Below the pieces are notes generated by a model. That model saw only the letters and a program-made list of their open reading frames with translations, was not told the origin of the DNA and made no database searches. This document shows positions 42,402-51,718 of a DNA stretch of 64,000 nt, in pieces. How positions within the stretch are numbered: position 1 is the stretch's first letter; each line of letters starts with the position of its first letter. Made by a program: the position numbers and the translations under genes. This DNA comes from Castellaniella sp034675905 (lineage in GTDB: Bacteria > Pseudomonadota > Gammaproteobacteria > Burkholderiales > Burkholderiaceae_B). The stretch is taken from NCBI RefSeq assembly GCF_034675905.1, contig NZ_JAUCCV010000005.1, positions 186,001 to 250,000 on the forward strand. Direction: 5' to 3'.

Positions 42402-43712
42402 TTACTTGACGCTCTTTTCAAAGCGCTCGAGCAGGGCATTGCCTTCGGTGGTCATTTTCTTCAGACCGGCATCCGGCGCAACCTTGCCGGCGAAGATCTG
42501 TTCCATGGTGGCGTCTTCGATGTCGCGGATCTGCGGCAGATAACCCAACCGGATCCCGCGCGAATTGGCCGTGGTGTCTGCATTGAGCTGCTGAACGGCG
42601 ACTTCCGTACCCGGGTTCTTGTCGTAGAAGCCGGATTGCTTCGTCAGTTCATAGCCGGCCTTGGTCACAGGCACGTAGCCGGTGCCCTGGTGCCAGGCGG
42701 CAGCCTGTTCCGGGCTGGCCAGGTATTTGAAGAACTTGATCACGCCTTTATAGGTGGCGTCGGACTTGCCCGCGAATACCCACAGCGAGGCCCCGCCGAT
42801 GATGGAGTTCTGCGGCGCGCCCTTGACGTCCGGGTAATAGGGCAGGGTGGACGTCCCGAAAGCGAACTGGCCGTTTTTGATGACAGAGGCCCGCATGCCG
42901 CTGGAACCCGTGTACATGCCGCATTTGCCGGATGTAAACAGGGCATTGCCGGCATCGCCTCGGCCGCCGTAGGTGAATTCACCGGCCTTGGCCATATCGG
43001 ACAGGAAGGTTAGGTGTTTCTGGAACAGCGGCGTATCAAGCATCAGCCGGGCGCCCAGGCCGCCGAAGCCGTTATCCAGCGAGGCGAAGGGAGTGTTGTG
43101 CCAGGCGGCGAAGTTTTCCAATAGGACCCAGGAAGGCCAGGCGCTGGAATAGCCGCATTCCATGCCGGCGGCCCGCAGTTTTTTGGCTGCATCGGCGACT
43201 TCAGGCCAGGTCTTGGGCGGCGCATCGGGATTCAGCCCGGCCTTCTTGAAGGCGTCTTTGTTGTAGTACAGCACCGGGGTCGAGCTATTGAAGGGCATGG
43301 ACACCAGTTTGCCGTCCGGCGACGAGTAATAGCCGGCAACGGCGCCCAGGAAGTCCTTGGGATTGATCGGGTCGCCGACCGTTTCGGACAGTTCCTGTAC
43401 GGGTTTGACAGCACCCTTGGCGTACATCATGGTGGCGGTGCCGACCTCGAAGACCTGCAGAATGTCGGGGGCATTGCCTGCCCGGAATGCGGCAATGCCG
43501 GCATTCATGGATTCGCCGTAAGCGCCTTTATAGACAGCATGGACGACGTAGTCGGATTGGCTGGCGTTGAACGCCTTGGCGATCGAGTCCACGCGTTCGC
43601 CAAGCGGGCCTTCCATGGAATGCCAGAAGGTAATGTCGGTGGCTGCCTGGGCGGCACCGGCGCTGGCTAGCAGGGCGGCCAGCACGGTCATGCGGGAAAG
43701 AGAAAGTGCCAT
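42402..43712 (-). CDS. ugpB: Glycerol-3-phosphate ABC transporter substrate-binding protein
   Basis: The start is set at 43712 (MALSLSRMTVLAALL), with AGGAG 7 bases before it, giving 436 residues. The frame upstream to 43844 is unlikely coding. A signal peptide (cut near AQA) precedes the type 1 sugar-binding fold TDITFWHSMEGPLGERVDSIAKAFNASQSDYVV. GGASLWVFAGKSDATYKGVIKFF is typical for UgpB. First gene of the ugp operon. UgpQ, the diesterase, is not present here. Confidence 0.93.
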   Translation of the reverse strand: MALSLSRMTVLAALLASAGAAQAATDITFWHSMEGPLGERVDSIAKAFNASQSDYVVHAVYKGAYGESMNAGIAAFRAGNAPDILQVFEVGTATMMYAKGAVKPVQELSETVGDPINPKDFLGAVAGYYSSPDGKLVSMPFNSSTPVLYYNKDAFKKAGLNPDAPPKTWPEVADAAKKLRAAGMECGYSSAWPSWVLLENFAAWHNTPFASLDNGFGGLGARLMLDTPLFQKHLTFLSDMAKAGEFTYGGRGDAGNALFTSGKCGMYTGSSGMRASVIKNGQFAFGTSTLPYYPDVKGAPQNSIIGGASLWVFAGKSDATYKGVIKFFKYLASPEQAAAWHQGTGYVPVTKAGYELTKQSGFYDKNPGTEVAVQQLNADTTANSRGIRLGYLPQIRDIEDATMEQIFAGKVAPDAGLKKMTTEGNALLERFEKSVK

Positions 43713-43777
43713 CAGAATCTCCTGTGAATGCCTCCCCGACTGATGCCGAGGCGGCGGCGGGGGCATTGTAGGCAAGT

Positions 43778-43807
43778 ATTGTGACCAGTTCATGTCGGCT
43801 TTGACAA
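43778..43807 (-). promoter_or_regulatory. Possible promoter of ugpBAEC
   Basis: On the minus strand TTGTCA and CACAAT are spaced by 18 bases and end about 66 bases before the ugpB start. I looked for a Pho box (CTGTCAT repeats), as ugp is phosphate-controlled in E. coli, and saw none. Confidence 0.3.
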
Positions 43808-43961
43808 TCCCTGTTTGCCGCAATGGGCGCTCTTGAAGCGTCATTTTCCTTCGTCGGCAGGCGGCTTTTTAGCATAAATCACCCGGCGAAGGGCTGGCAG
43901 CTCCCCCTGCGGCGCAATCGGCGATTCTGTTTCCCCGGGCATGCTCGTACAATAGTTCGCT

Positions 43962-44795
43962 ATGGAAAAAGGACTCTCTCTTGCACTGATCGGCGGCGGC
44001 AATATGGCCAACGCCCTGGCCAGCGGCCTGATCGGGCGGCGCTGCGCTGCCGCCGATATCCACGTCATCGACCCGGGCGACGACACTCGCGCCCGCTGGG
44101 ATGCGCTGGGCACGAGCACAGCGCCGGCGCCTGGCGCCCAGTTGTCGGACTGCCGCGTCTGGTTCTTTGCCGTCAAGCCGCAGATCATGACGCAAGTCGT
44201 CCGGCAATGCCGGCCCTGGCTGCGCCCCGGTACCTTGGTCATCAGTATTGCGGCCGGCATCCCGGGATCTGCGATCGCCCGCTGGTTGGGGGATGAAGAC
44301 GCCCCCTATACCCGGGTGGTGCGCTGCATGCCCAATACGCCGGCGCTGATCGCCAGCGGCATGACCGGCATGGCGGCGCTGTCCGGCGTCGACGCCCAGG
44401 ATCACGCCCTGGCGGAAGAACTGCTGCGGGCGGTGGGCGACATACTGTGGGTGGCGGATGACGCCGCCATCGACGCCGTGACTGCCGTATCAGGCAGCGG
44501 CCCCGCCTATGTCTTCCTGTTTCTCGAGGCCCTGATCGCTGCCGGCGTCGACCAGGGCCTGACGCCTGATCAGGCGCGGCAGTTGGCGCTGGCCACTTTT
44601 CATGGGGCGACGCAATTGGCGACGCTATCGCCGGATTCGCCCGCTGTGCTGCGGGAACGAGTGACCTCGAAAGGCGGTACGACCGCGGCAGCCTTGGCCG
44701 TCTTCCAGCAACGCGGCCAGACCGATATCCTGCGCGAGGCAGTTGCCGCGGCGGCTCGACGGGCGGGCGAACTGGCCCGCGAATTCGCAGACTGA
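43962..44795 (+). CDS. proC: Pyrroline-5-carboxylate reductase
   Basis: The 277-residue enzyme completes proline synthesis by NAD(P)H reduction of pyrroline-5-carboxylate. It has the Rossmann motif LIGGGNMANALASGL and VKPQIMTQVV. The C-terminal signature is AVSGSGPAYVFLFLEALI, followed by ERVTSKGGTTAAALAVF. It is a single gene divergent from ugpB. The 225 bases after it hold no gene, and only a stray TTGACA at 44854 without a convincing -10. Confidence 0.95.
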   Translation: MEKGLSLALIGGGNMANALASGLIGRRCAAADIHVIDPGDDTRARWDALGTSTAPAPGAQLSDCRVWFFAVKPQIMTQVVRQCRPWLRPGTLVISIAAGIPGSAIARWLGDEDAPYTRVVRCMPNTPALIASGMTGMAALSGVDAQDHALAEELLRAVGDILWVADDAAIDAVTAVSGSGPAYVFLFLEALIAAGVDQGLTPDQARQLALATFHGATQLATLSPDSPAVLRERVTSKGGTTAAALAVFQQRGQTDILREAVAAAARRAGELAREFAD

Positions 44796-45020
44796 CCGGC
44801 TGCCCCGTGGCCCGCGAATGCATCAAAGGATTTGCGCCTGACCAAACAGGGCGTTGACACCTGCTCATCAGGGATTAACCGTAGTGACACTGCCGGGCCA
44901 AGTCGTCAGAATACGCGTGCCGCTCAGGGCGGAAGCAAAAACCAAGGCTTGACGCCCCTGGCTTAAGTGCCGCATCCAGCATTACTGCAGCCAGTGGCGC
45001 CTCTACCGGAGACATACCTA

Positions 45021-46139
45021 ATGAAGTTCACGTTGCGCATCACTCCCGTCATTCTGGCATTTGGCGCTCTGTCGCTGGCTGCCGGCGCTCACGCCGACAC
45101 GCTGAAGATCGGTATCCCTCAGCCGATGACCGGCCCCAACACCCAATACGGCGATCAGATCCAGGCAGGCGCCTTGACCGCCATCGATGCGCTCAATGCC
45201 GCAGGCGGCATCAAGGGCATGAAAATCGAACCGCTGCTGATCGACGACGGCTGCGAACCCAAACAGGCCGTGCCGGCCGCCAACCGCGTCGTGAACTCCG
45301 GGGCGAAATTCGCCGTGGCGCACGCCTGCTCCGGCACCACCGTGCCGGCCGTCAACGTCTATGAACAGGAAGGCATCGTCGCCATCACCCCGGGCGCTAC
45401 GTCGCCCCTGGTCACGGATACGATCAAGCCGCACTTCTTCTTCCGTACCATCGGCCGCGATGACCAGCAAGGTCCCTTTGCCGCCGCCTACATCGCCAAG
45501 CAGCTCAAGCCCAAGAAAATCGCCATCCTGCACGACAAGCAGACCTATGGTTCGGGCGTGGCCACCCAAGTGCAAAAGGCGCTGGAAAAAGACGGCATCA
45601 ACATCGCCATGTTCGAGGGCATCAACGTCGGTGACAGCGATTATTCCGCCGTCATCTCGAAACTCAAGGCCCTGGGTCCGGATCTGATCTATTTCGGCGG
45701 CTACCACCCCGAACTGGGCCTGCTGCTGCGCCAAGCTCGCGAACAAGGCCTGGACACCCAGTTCATGGGTCCCGAAGGCGTCGCCAACAAGGACCTGTCC
45801 GCCATTGCGGGCCCTGCCGTGGACAAGCTGCTGGTCACGCTGCCGGCTGACTTCACCAAGCGTCCGGGTAACGAACAGATCCTGGAAAACTTCAAGAAAT
45901 ACAATCGCAGCCCCGACGGCGCCTTTACCATGACGGCATACGCCGCCATGCAGGTGCTGGCCGACAGTATCAATGCGGTGGGCGCCGATCCGGCCAAAGT
46001 CGCTGACTACATGCATAGCCACAGCTTTGACACCGGCATCGGCAAGGTGGATTACGATGCCAAGGGCGACCTGAAGCATTTTGAATTTGCCGTCTTCCGC
46101 TGGGATGCCAACGGCGATATGACCCAGATCCAGCCCTAA
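45021..46139 (+). CDS. livJ: Branched-chain amino-acid ABC transporter substrate-binding protein LivJ
   Basis: The 372-residue periplasmic binding protein starts at 45021 (MKFTLRITPVILAFG), with signal cleavage near AHA. It shares with the orphan copy the order GIPQPMTGPNTQYGDQ, CEPKQAVPAANRVV, CSGTTVPA, IGRDDQQGPFAAAY and GGYHPELGLLLRQA. It is the first gene of livJ-livH-livM-livG-livF. A strong hairpin after it (46151-46176) likely gives it higher output than the permease genes. Confidence 0.95.
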   Translation: MKFTLRITPVILAFGALSLAAGAHADTLKIGIPQPMTGPNTQYGDQIQAGALTAIDALNAAGGIKGMKIEPLLIDDGCEPKQAVPAANRVVNSGAKFAVAHACSGTTVPAVNVYEQEGIVAITPGATSPLVTDTIKPHFFFRTIGRDDQQGPFAAAYIAKQLKPKKIAILHDKQTYGSGVATQVQKALEKDGINIAMFEGINVGDSDYSAVISKLKALGPDLIYFGGYHPELGLLLRQAREQGLDTQFMGPEGVANKDLSAIAGPAVDKLLVTLPADFTKRPGNEQILENFKKYNRSPDGAFTMTAYAAMQVLADSINAVGADPAKVADYMHSHSFDTGIGKVDYDAKGDLKHFEFAVFRWDANGDMTQIQP

Positions 46140-46150
46140 GGGCTCGGCAG

Positions 46151-46176
46151 GCCCCGGCGTATGCCGGGGCTGTTTT
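46151..46176 (+). terminator. Attenuator-like hairpin between livJ and livH
   Basis: GCCCCGGC / GCCGGGGC stem with a GTAT loop and a TGTTTT tail lies 11 bases after the livJ stop. It is a partial terminator at the place where binding-protein genes usually carry one. Confidence 0.7.
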
Positions 46177-46226
46177 CCCGACCAGGCCGACAGGCCCAGT
46201 CTTCATCCTGAAAGTCCCCCGCCACT

Positions 46227-47156
46227 ATGTCCGACTTGCTTCCTCTATTGACGCAACAGCTGTTCAACGGCTTGTCGCTGGGCGCGATTTACGCGCTGAT
46301 TGCAATTGGTTACACCATGGTCTACGGCATCATCGGCATGATCAATTTCGCTCACGGCGAAATCTACATGATCGGCGCCTATGTCGGCCTGGTGACCCTG
46401 TCCGCCATCGGCGTCAACAGCGGCCTGCCATTGCCTCTGATGATTCTGATCATGCTGATCATGGCAATCCTCGTGACCGCCGTCTACGGTTTTGCCGTTG
46501 AAAAAATCGCCTATGCTCCTTTGCGCAGCAGCCCTCGGCTGGTGCCTCTGATTTCCGCCATCGGGATGTCGATCTTCCTGCAGAACTGGGTCGCAACGGG
46601 GCAGGGCGCCCGCGACATGGCAGTGCCCGCCCTGATCAGCGGTTCCGTTGACTTCACCATCGGGCTCAGCGACTTCTCAGTGACGGCGCCGTACTCTCGC
46701 ATCATGATCATCGTGGTGACGGTGCTGATGATGCTGGGGCTGACGCTCTTCATCAAATACTCACGGACGGGTCAGGCCTCGCGGGCATGTTCCCAGGATC
46801 TGCACATGGCCAATCTGCTGGGCATCGATACCAGCAAGATCATTTCTCTCACCTTCGTGATCGGTGCGATGCTGGCGGCCGTGGGTGGCGTGCTGATCGC
46901 CCTGGCCATCGGCAAACTCAATCCCTTCATCGGTTTCATTGCCGGCATCAAGGCCTTCACGGCTGCGGTGCTGGGCGGTATCGGCAGTATTCCCGGCGCC
47001 ATGCTGGGCGGAATCCTGCTGGGTCTGGCTGAAACCTTTGCGGCCGCTTTTATTTCCTCGCAGTACAAGGACATTGTCGCCTTCCTGCTGCTCGTCTTCA
47101 TCCTGATGTTCCGTCCGACGGGGCTGTTGGGTAAACCCGAGGTGGAAAAGGTCTGA
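46227..47156 (+). CDS. livH: Branched-chain amino-acid ABC permease LivH
   Basis: The 309-residue permease has LFNGLSLGAIYALIAIGYTMVYGIIGMINFAHGEIYMIGAY and the C-terminal GIGSIPGAMLGGILLGLAETF, both hallmark LivH. It shares one base with the livM ATG (stop TGA / ATG), so the genes are coupled. Confidence 0.96.
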   Translation: MSDLLPLLTQQLFNGLSLGAIYALIAIGYTMVYGIIGMINFAHGEIYMIGAYVGLVTLSAIGVNSGLPLPLMILIMLIMAILVTAVYGFAVEKIAYAPLRSSPRLVPLISAIGMSIFLQNWVATGQGARDMAVPALISGSVDFTIGLSDFSVTAPYSRIMIIVVTVLMMLGLTLFIKYSRTGQASRACSQDLHMANLLGIDTSKIISLTFVIGAMLAAVGGVLIALAIGKLNPFIGFIAGIKAFTAAVLGGIGSIPGAMLGGILLGLAETFAAAFISSQYKDIVAFLLLVFILMFRPTGLLGKPEVEKV

Positions 47157-48378
47157 TGATGCAGAACTTTAAAAATTCCTTGATTGCCGCCATCATGGCG
47201 GGCGTCATCATTGCGCCCGTCTATGGCCTGCAAATCCTGCGCCGTGGCCAGGAAACCTATCTGCAGCCGGATTGGACGATGATCATCGGCGGCATGCTGT
47301 TGGTCTTTGTGATCCAGATGCTACGCCCCTTGATCAAAGGCCGTAAAACCGGCGCTGTACCGCGATTCACGCTGCCGGCGTTCTCTGACAAGACGCGCCA
47401 CAAAGCGATCATGGTGCTGGTGCTGTTCGCCGTGGTCTGGCCCTTTTTCACCGGTCGCGCCCAGGTGGACATCGCCACGCTGGTCCTGATCTACGTGATG
47501 CTGGGGCTGGGCTTGAACATCGTGGTCGGCTTTGCCGGCTTGCTGGATCTGGGCTTCGTCGGCTTTTATGCGACCGGCGCCTATACCTATGCGCTGCTGT
47601 ACCACTGGGCGGGGTGGGGCTTCTGGGAAGCCCTGCCATTTGCCGGGCTGGTATCGGCCTTGTTCGGCTTCATCCTGGGTTTTCCGGTGCTGCGCTTGCG
47701 CGGTGACTATCTGGCGATCGTCACGCTGGGGTTTGGGGAAATCATCCGGTTGATGCTCATCAATCTGTATTCCTTCACCGGCGGTCCCGACGGGATTTCC
47801 GGTATTCCGAAACCCTCTTTCTTCGGTTATCAGATGGTGCGCCGTTCCGTGGACGGGTCTCCGACCTTTCACGAGATGATGGGCTGGTCCTTCAACAGCC
47901 AGGACGTGGTGACGTATCTGTACCTGATGGCCCTGGTGCTGGTGCTGATCACGCTCTATGTCACCAGCCGGCTGATCCGCATGCCCATCGGGCGCGCCTG
48001 GGAAGCCCTGCGTGAAGACGAGATCGCCTGCCGGTCGCTGGGCCTGAATCCGCGCAACATCAAGCTGTCTGCCTTTACCCTGGGAGCCATGTTCGCAGGC
48101 TTTGGCGGGGCCTTCTTTGCCGCGCGCCAGGGACTGGTCAATCCGGAATCCTTTACCTTCATCGAATCGGCCCTGATCCTGGCCATCGTGGTGCTGGGCG
48201 GCATGGGGTCGCAGCTGGGGGTCATTCTGGCCGCCGTGCTGCTGACGGTCGTGCCTGAGCTCGCCCGCGAATTCGCCGAATATCGCATGCTGATCTTCGG
48301 CCTGGTGATGGTGGTCATGATGGTGTGGCGCCCGCAGGGCCTGCTGCCGGTGAAACGTCCGCAAGTGGAATTGGAATC

Positions 48379-48382
<4 letters not shown>
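47156..48382 (+). CDS. livM: Branched-chain amino-acid ABC permease LivM
   Basis: The 408-residue permease has an extended N-terminal part (about 110 residues with two extra hydrophobic segments) typical of the long LivM type. It is followed by GLGLNIVVGFAGLLDLGFVGFYATGAYTYALL, FGFILGFPVLRLRGDYLAIVTLGFGEIIR and GRAWEALREDEIACRSLGLN. It overlaps livG by 4 bases (ATGA). Confidence 0.95.
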
Positions 48383-49143
<761 letters not shown>

Positions 49144-49145
49144 CC

Positions 49146-49847
49146 GTGCTCAAACTGGAAAATGTCAGCACGTTCTATGGCGCCATCCAGGCCTTGAACG
49201 ACGTCTCGGTCGAAGTCAATCAGGGCGAGATCGTCACCTTGATCGGCGCCAACGGCGCCGGCAAGACCACTCTGCTCATGACGGTCTGCGGCAACCCTCG
49301 GGCCCGCTCCGGGCGCATCAGCTTCCTGGGCGAAGACATCACGGAACAGCCCACCCATACCGTGATGCAACGCGGCATCGCGATTTCGCCGGAAGGCCGC
49401 CGCGTGTTTCCAGACCTGACGGTCGCAGAAAACCTGAACATGGGCGCTTTCTTTCTGGACAAGGCCCAGACCGAAGAAAGCATGGACCACATCTTCGGCC
49501 TGTTTCCGCGCCTGAAAGAGCGCGCTAATCAGCGGGCCGGTACGATGTCCGGGGGCGAACAGCAAATGCTGGCTATTGGCCGTGCATTGATGACGCGCCC
49601 GAAACTGCTGCTGCTGGATGAGCCCACGCTGGGTCTGGCGCCGCTGATCATTGCGCAGATCTTCGATATCATCCGCACAATTCGGGAAGAGGGCGTTACC
49701 GTGTTTCTGGTCGAGCAGAACGCCAACAAGGCGCTGCAGGTGGCGGATCGGGGCTACGTGCTGGAAACCGGCAAGGTCGTGCTGGCCGATACCGGTGCAA
49801 ACCTGCTCAGCAACGACGAGGTCCGCAAGGCGTATCTGGGGGCCTGA
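49146..49847 (+). CDS. livF: Branched-chain amino-acid ABC transporter ATPase LivF
   Basis: The 233-residue ATPase begins with GTG. Walker A GANGAGKTT, the signature MSGGEQQMLAIGRALM, Walker B LLLLDEPTLGLAPLI and VFLVEQNANKAL identify LivF. It is the last gene of the liv operon, followed after 18 bases by a perfect terminator. Confidence 0.96.
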   Translation: MLKLENVSTFYGAIQALNDVSVEVNQGEIVTLIGANGAGKTTLLMTVCGNPRARSGRISFLGEDITEQPTHTVMQRGIAISPEGRRVFPDLTVAENLNMGAFFLDKAQTEESMDHIFGLFPRLKERANQRAGTMSGGEQQMLAIGRALMTRPKLLLLDEPTLGLAPLIIAQIFDIIRTIREEGVTVFLVEQNANKALQVADRGYVLETGKVVLADTGANLLSNDEVRKAYLGA

Positions 49848-49865
49848 TTGCGGCTGGTGAGATAG

Positions 49866-49896
49866 AAAATTGCCCGGCCTAGCCGGGCAATTTTTT
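49866..49896 (+). terminator. Rho-independent terminator of the liv operon
   Basis: AAAATTGCCCGGC / GCCGGGCAATTTTTT stem with a CTA loop and six Ts, 18 bases after the livF stop. The A-run lets it serve the converging strand too. Confidence 0.95.
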
Positions 49897-49907
49897 GCTT
49901 GACCTGT

Positions 49908-49984
49908 ATACAAGACACATCATGCGGGAGGTCGTCCCACCTCGCGGCCTGCAGGCTGCTCTGATTGATCTGTATACAACACCA
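49908..49984. promoter_or_regulatory. Two copies of a TGTATACA palindrome in a gene-free gap
   Basis: TTGACCTGTATACAAGACA (from 49900) and TTGATCTGTATACAACACC (from 49965) match at about 15 of 19 positions and lie 65 bases apart. The TTGTATACAG-type core is the kind of operator bound by GntR/FCD-family repressors. They lie between the ends of two convergent genes, so the controlled gene is not evident. Confidence 0.45.
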
Positions 49985-50006
49985 GCCCGCAGGGACTGAT
50001 GTGATA

Positions 50007-50618
50007 TCAGATCAATCCCTGCGCTTTCATGGCCGCCAGAATGCCGGCGTCGCCTTGCAGGCGTTTCTGGAAGCGACGCAGTTCTTCCATGCCGGGCAGG
50101 GCGACCTGTTTGGCATCGGCCCACATCAGCAGAACGAACAGATAGGGATCCGCTACGGACCGTTCGCCGGTCAGCCAGTCGCGGCCTTTCAGGCGGTCGT
50201 TGGCAATGGCGAACAGGCTCTTCAGCTTTTCGCTGGCCTTGGCGACCAGGACTTTGCCGGCAGCCTCGTCACCGCCACTGAAATAGGGGGCGCTGAACAC
50301 CAGGTTGAACGTGCGATGGATGTCGGAATTGCAGAGGCTGAGCCAGCGGCGGGTTTCGGCGCGGGCGCGAGGCGTGTCGCCCAGCAGCTTGGCTTCGGGG
50401 TTCAGCTCGGCCAGGTAGTCCAGGATCGCGGCGCTTTGCGTCAGGACAAAATCGCCATCGACCAGCGTGGGTACGGCCCCTGCCGGGTTCAGCTTGAGAT
50501 AGGCGGGTTCCTTGGTCTGTTCGCGGGTCAGGCGTTCCGTTTCGTAGGGTTTGCCTATCCATTCCAGCACGATATGCGTCACCAGCGGGCAGGCGCCCGG
50601 GAAGTAATAAAGTTTCAT
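50007..50618 (-). CDS. Glutathione S-transferase (beta-class-like)
   Basis: The 203-residue protein has an N-terminal thioredoxin fold with MKLYYFPGACPLVTHIVLEWIGKPYE, where the beta-class catalytic Cys10 is present. It continues with NPAGAVPTLVDGDFVLTQSAAILDYLAE and the all-helical C-terminal domain with DWLTGERSVADPYLFVLLMWA. It conjugates glutathione to electrophiles or reduces disulfides. The usual beta-class motif is GACSLAPHI, and here Pro replaces Ser after the Cys. Single gene, convergent with livF. Confidence 0.92.
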   Translation of the reverse strand: MKLYYFPGACPLVTHIVLEWIGKPYETERLTREQTKEPAYLKLNPAGAVPTLVDGDFVLTQSAAILDYLAELNPEAKLLGDTPRARAETRRWLSLCNSDIHRTFNLVFSAPYFSGGDEAAGKVLVAKASEKLKSLFAIANDRLKGRDWLTGERSVADPYLFVLLMWADAKQVALPGMEELRRFQKRLQGDAGILAAMKAQGLI

Positions 50619-50724
50619 GTAGCTCTCGATAAGAGGTTCGGCTTTCCTCCTTGTTATACCACTGCGCGACTAGAGTAGACTAGGGTTTCCCTGAATGCTT
50701 CATGTTCACTGAAAGGCCCTGCTC

Positions 50725-51699
50725 ATGGACCCCCTGCGTATCGTCTTCCTGGATCGAGACACTTTGCCCGCATCCATCGATATCCCTGCGCCTGGAATTC
50801 CGCATGAATGGGTAGCCCATGCGCGCACCGCTGCCAGCCAGGTGGCCGAACGTATCCGGGATGCCGATATTGTCGTGACCAACAAGGTCGTGCTGACATC
50901 CGCCATGCTGCAGCAGGCGCCGCGTTTGCGCATGATCGCGCTGGCGGCCACCGGCACAGACAACATTGACCTGGACGCCTGCAATCAGCGCCGCATCATC
51001 GTGTCCAATGTGCGGGATTATGCGGCGCATACGGTGCCAGAACACACGTTTTCCCTGATCTTGGCGCTGCGGCGCAATCTGCTGGCCTATCGGCAGTCGG
51101 TGGCCGATGGCCGATGGCACGACAGCGGCCAGTTCTGCTACTTTGATTTTCCCGTACATGATCTGTCCGGCACCACGCTGGGGATCATCGGGCGGGGCGC
51201 TTTGGGCGAGGCCGTGGCGGAAATCGCTCGCGCCTTTGGCATGCGGGTGCAGTTTGCCGCCCGGCGGGATGCCGGGGCGCCTGCGGATGACTACACGTCT
51301 TTCACACACTTTTTGCGCACCAGCGACGTCATCAGCCTGCATTGCCCCTTGAACGAGCAAACCAGGGGAATGATCGGAGCCGATGAATTCGCCTTGATGG
51401 AACGCCGGCCCTTGCTGATCAATACGGCTCGGGGCGGCCTGGTCGATGAGCACGCCTTGGAATACGCCTTGCAACGCGGCCAGATCAGTGGCGCCGGTTT
51501 CGATGTCGCCACCCAGGAACCTCCCGGCCCTCAGCACCCGATCATGCGCTTGCTGCGCTTTTCCAACTTCATCCTGACGCCGCACGTAGCCTGGGCCAGC
51601 GAGGAAGCCATCCGCGCCATGGCCAATCAGGTGCGCGACAACATCGAGGCCTTTTGCCGTGACACGCCACGCAATGTGGTGGCGGGTTTTCATGGATAA
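50725..51699 (+). CDS. NAD-dependent D-2-hydroxyacid dehydrogenase
   Basis: The 324-residue enzyme has the family NAD motif GTTLGIIGRGALGEAVAEIAR, the catalytic Arg in NTARGGLVDE, the Glu in ATQEPP and the catalytic His in TPHVAWAS. Substrate recognition suggests a glycerate/hydroxypyruvate reductase-type enzyme. The epd gene starts 19 bases after it (or overlaps it if 51692 is used). This raises the possibility that it oxidises 4-phosphoerythronate in vitamin B6 synthesis. That substrate is inferred only from the neighbour. Confidence 0.88.
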   Translation: MDPLRIVFLDRDTLPASIDIPAPGIPHEWVAHARTAASQVAERIRDADIVVTNKVVLTSAMLQQAPRLRMIALAATGTDNIDLDACNQRRIIVSNVRDYAAHTVPEHTFSLILALRRNLLAYRQSVADGRWHDSGQFCYFDFPVHDLSGTTLGIIGRGALGEAVAEIARAFGMRVQFAARRDAGAPADDYTSFTHFLRTSDVISLHCPLNEQTRGMIGADEFALMERRPLLINTARGGLVDEHALEYALQRGQISGAGFDVATQEPPGPQHPIMRLLRFSNFILTPHVAWASEEAIRAMANQVRDNIEAFCRDTPRNVVAGFHG

Positions 51700-51718
51700 C
51701 AACCGCAGCGTGGAAGAA

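Noticed and set aside
43713..43961. Pho box upstream of ugpB
   Set aside because: No tandem CTGTCAT-like repeats found in the gap.
49908..49984. Interpretation of the TGTATACA pair as a promoter for the GST gene
   Set aside because: The GST gene is transcribed from 50618 toward 50007, so these sites lie after its 3' end.
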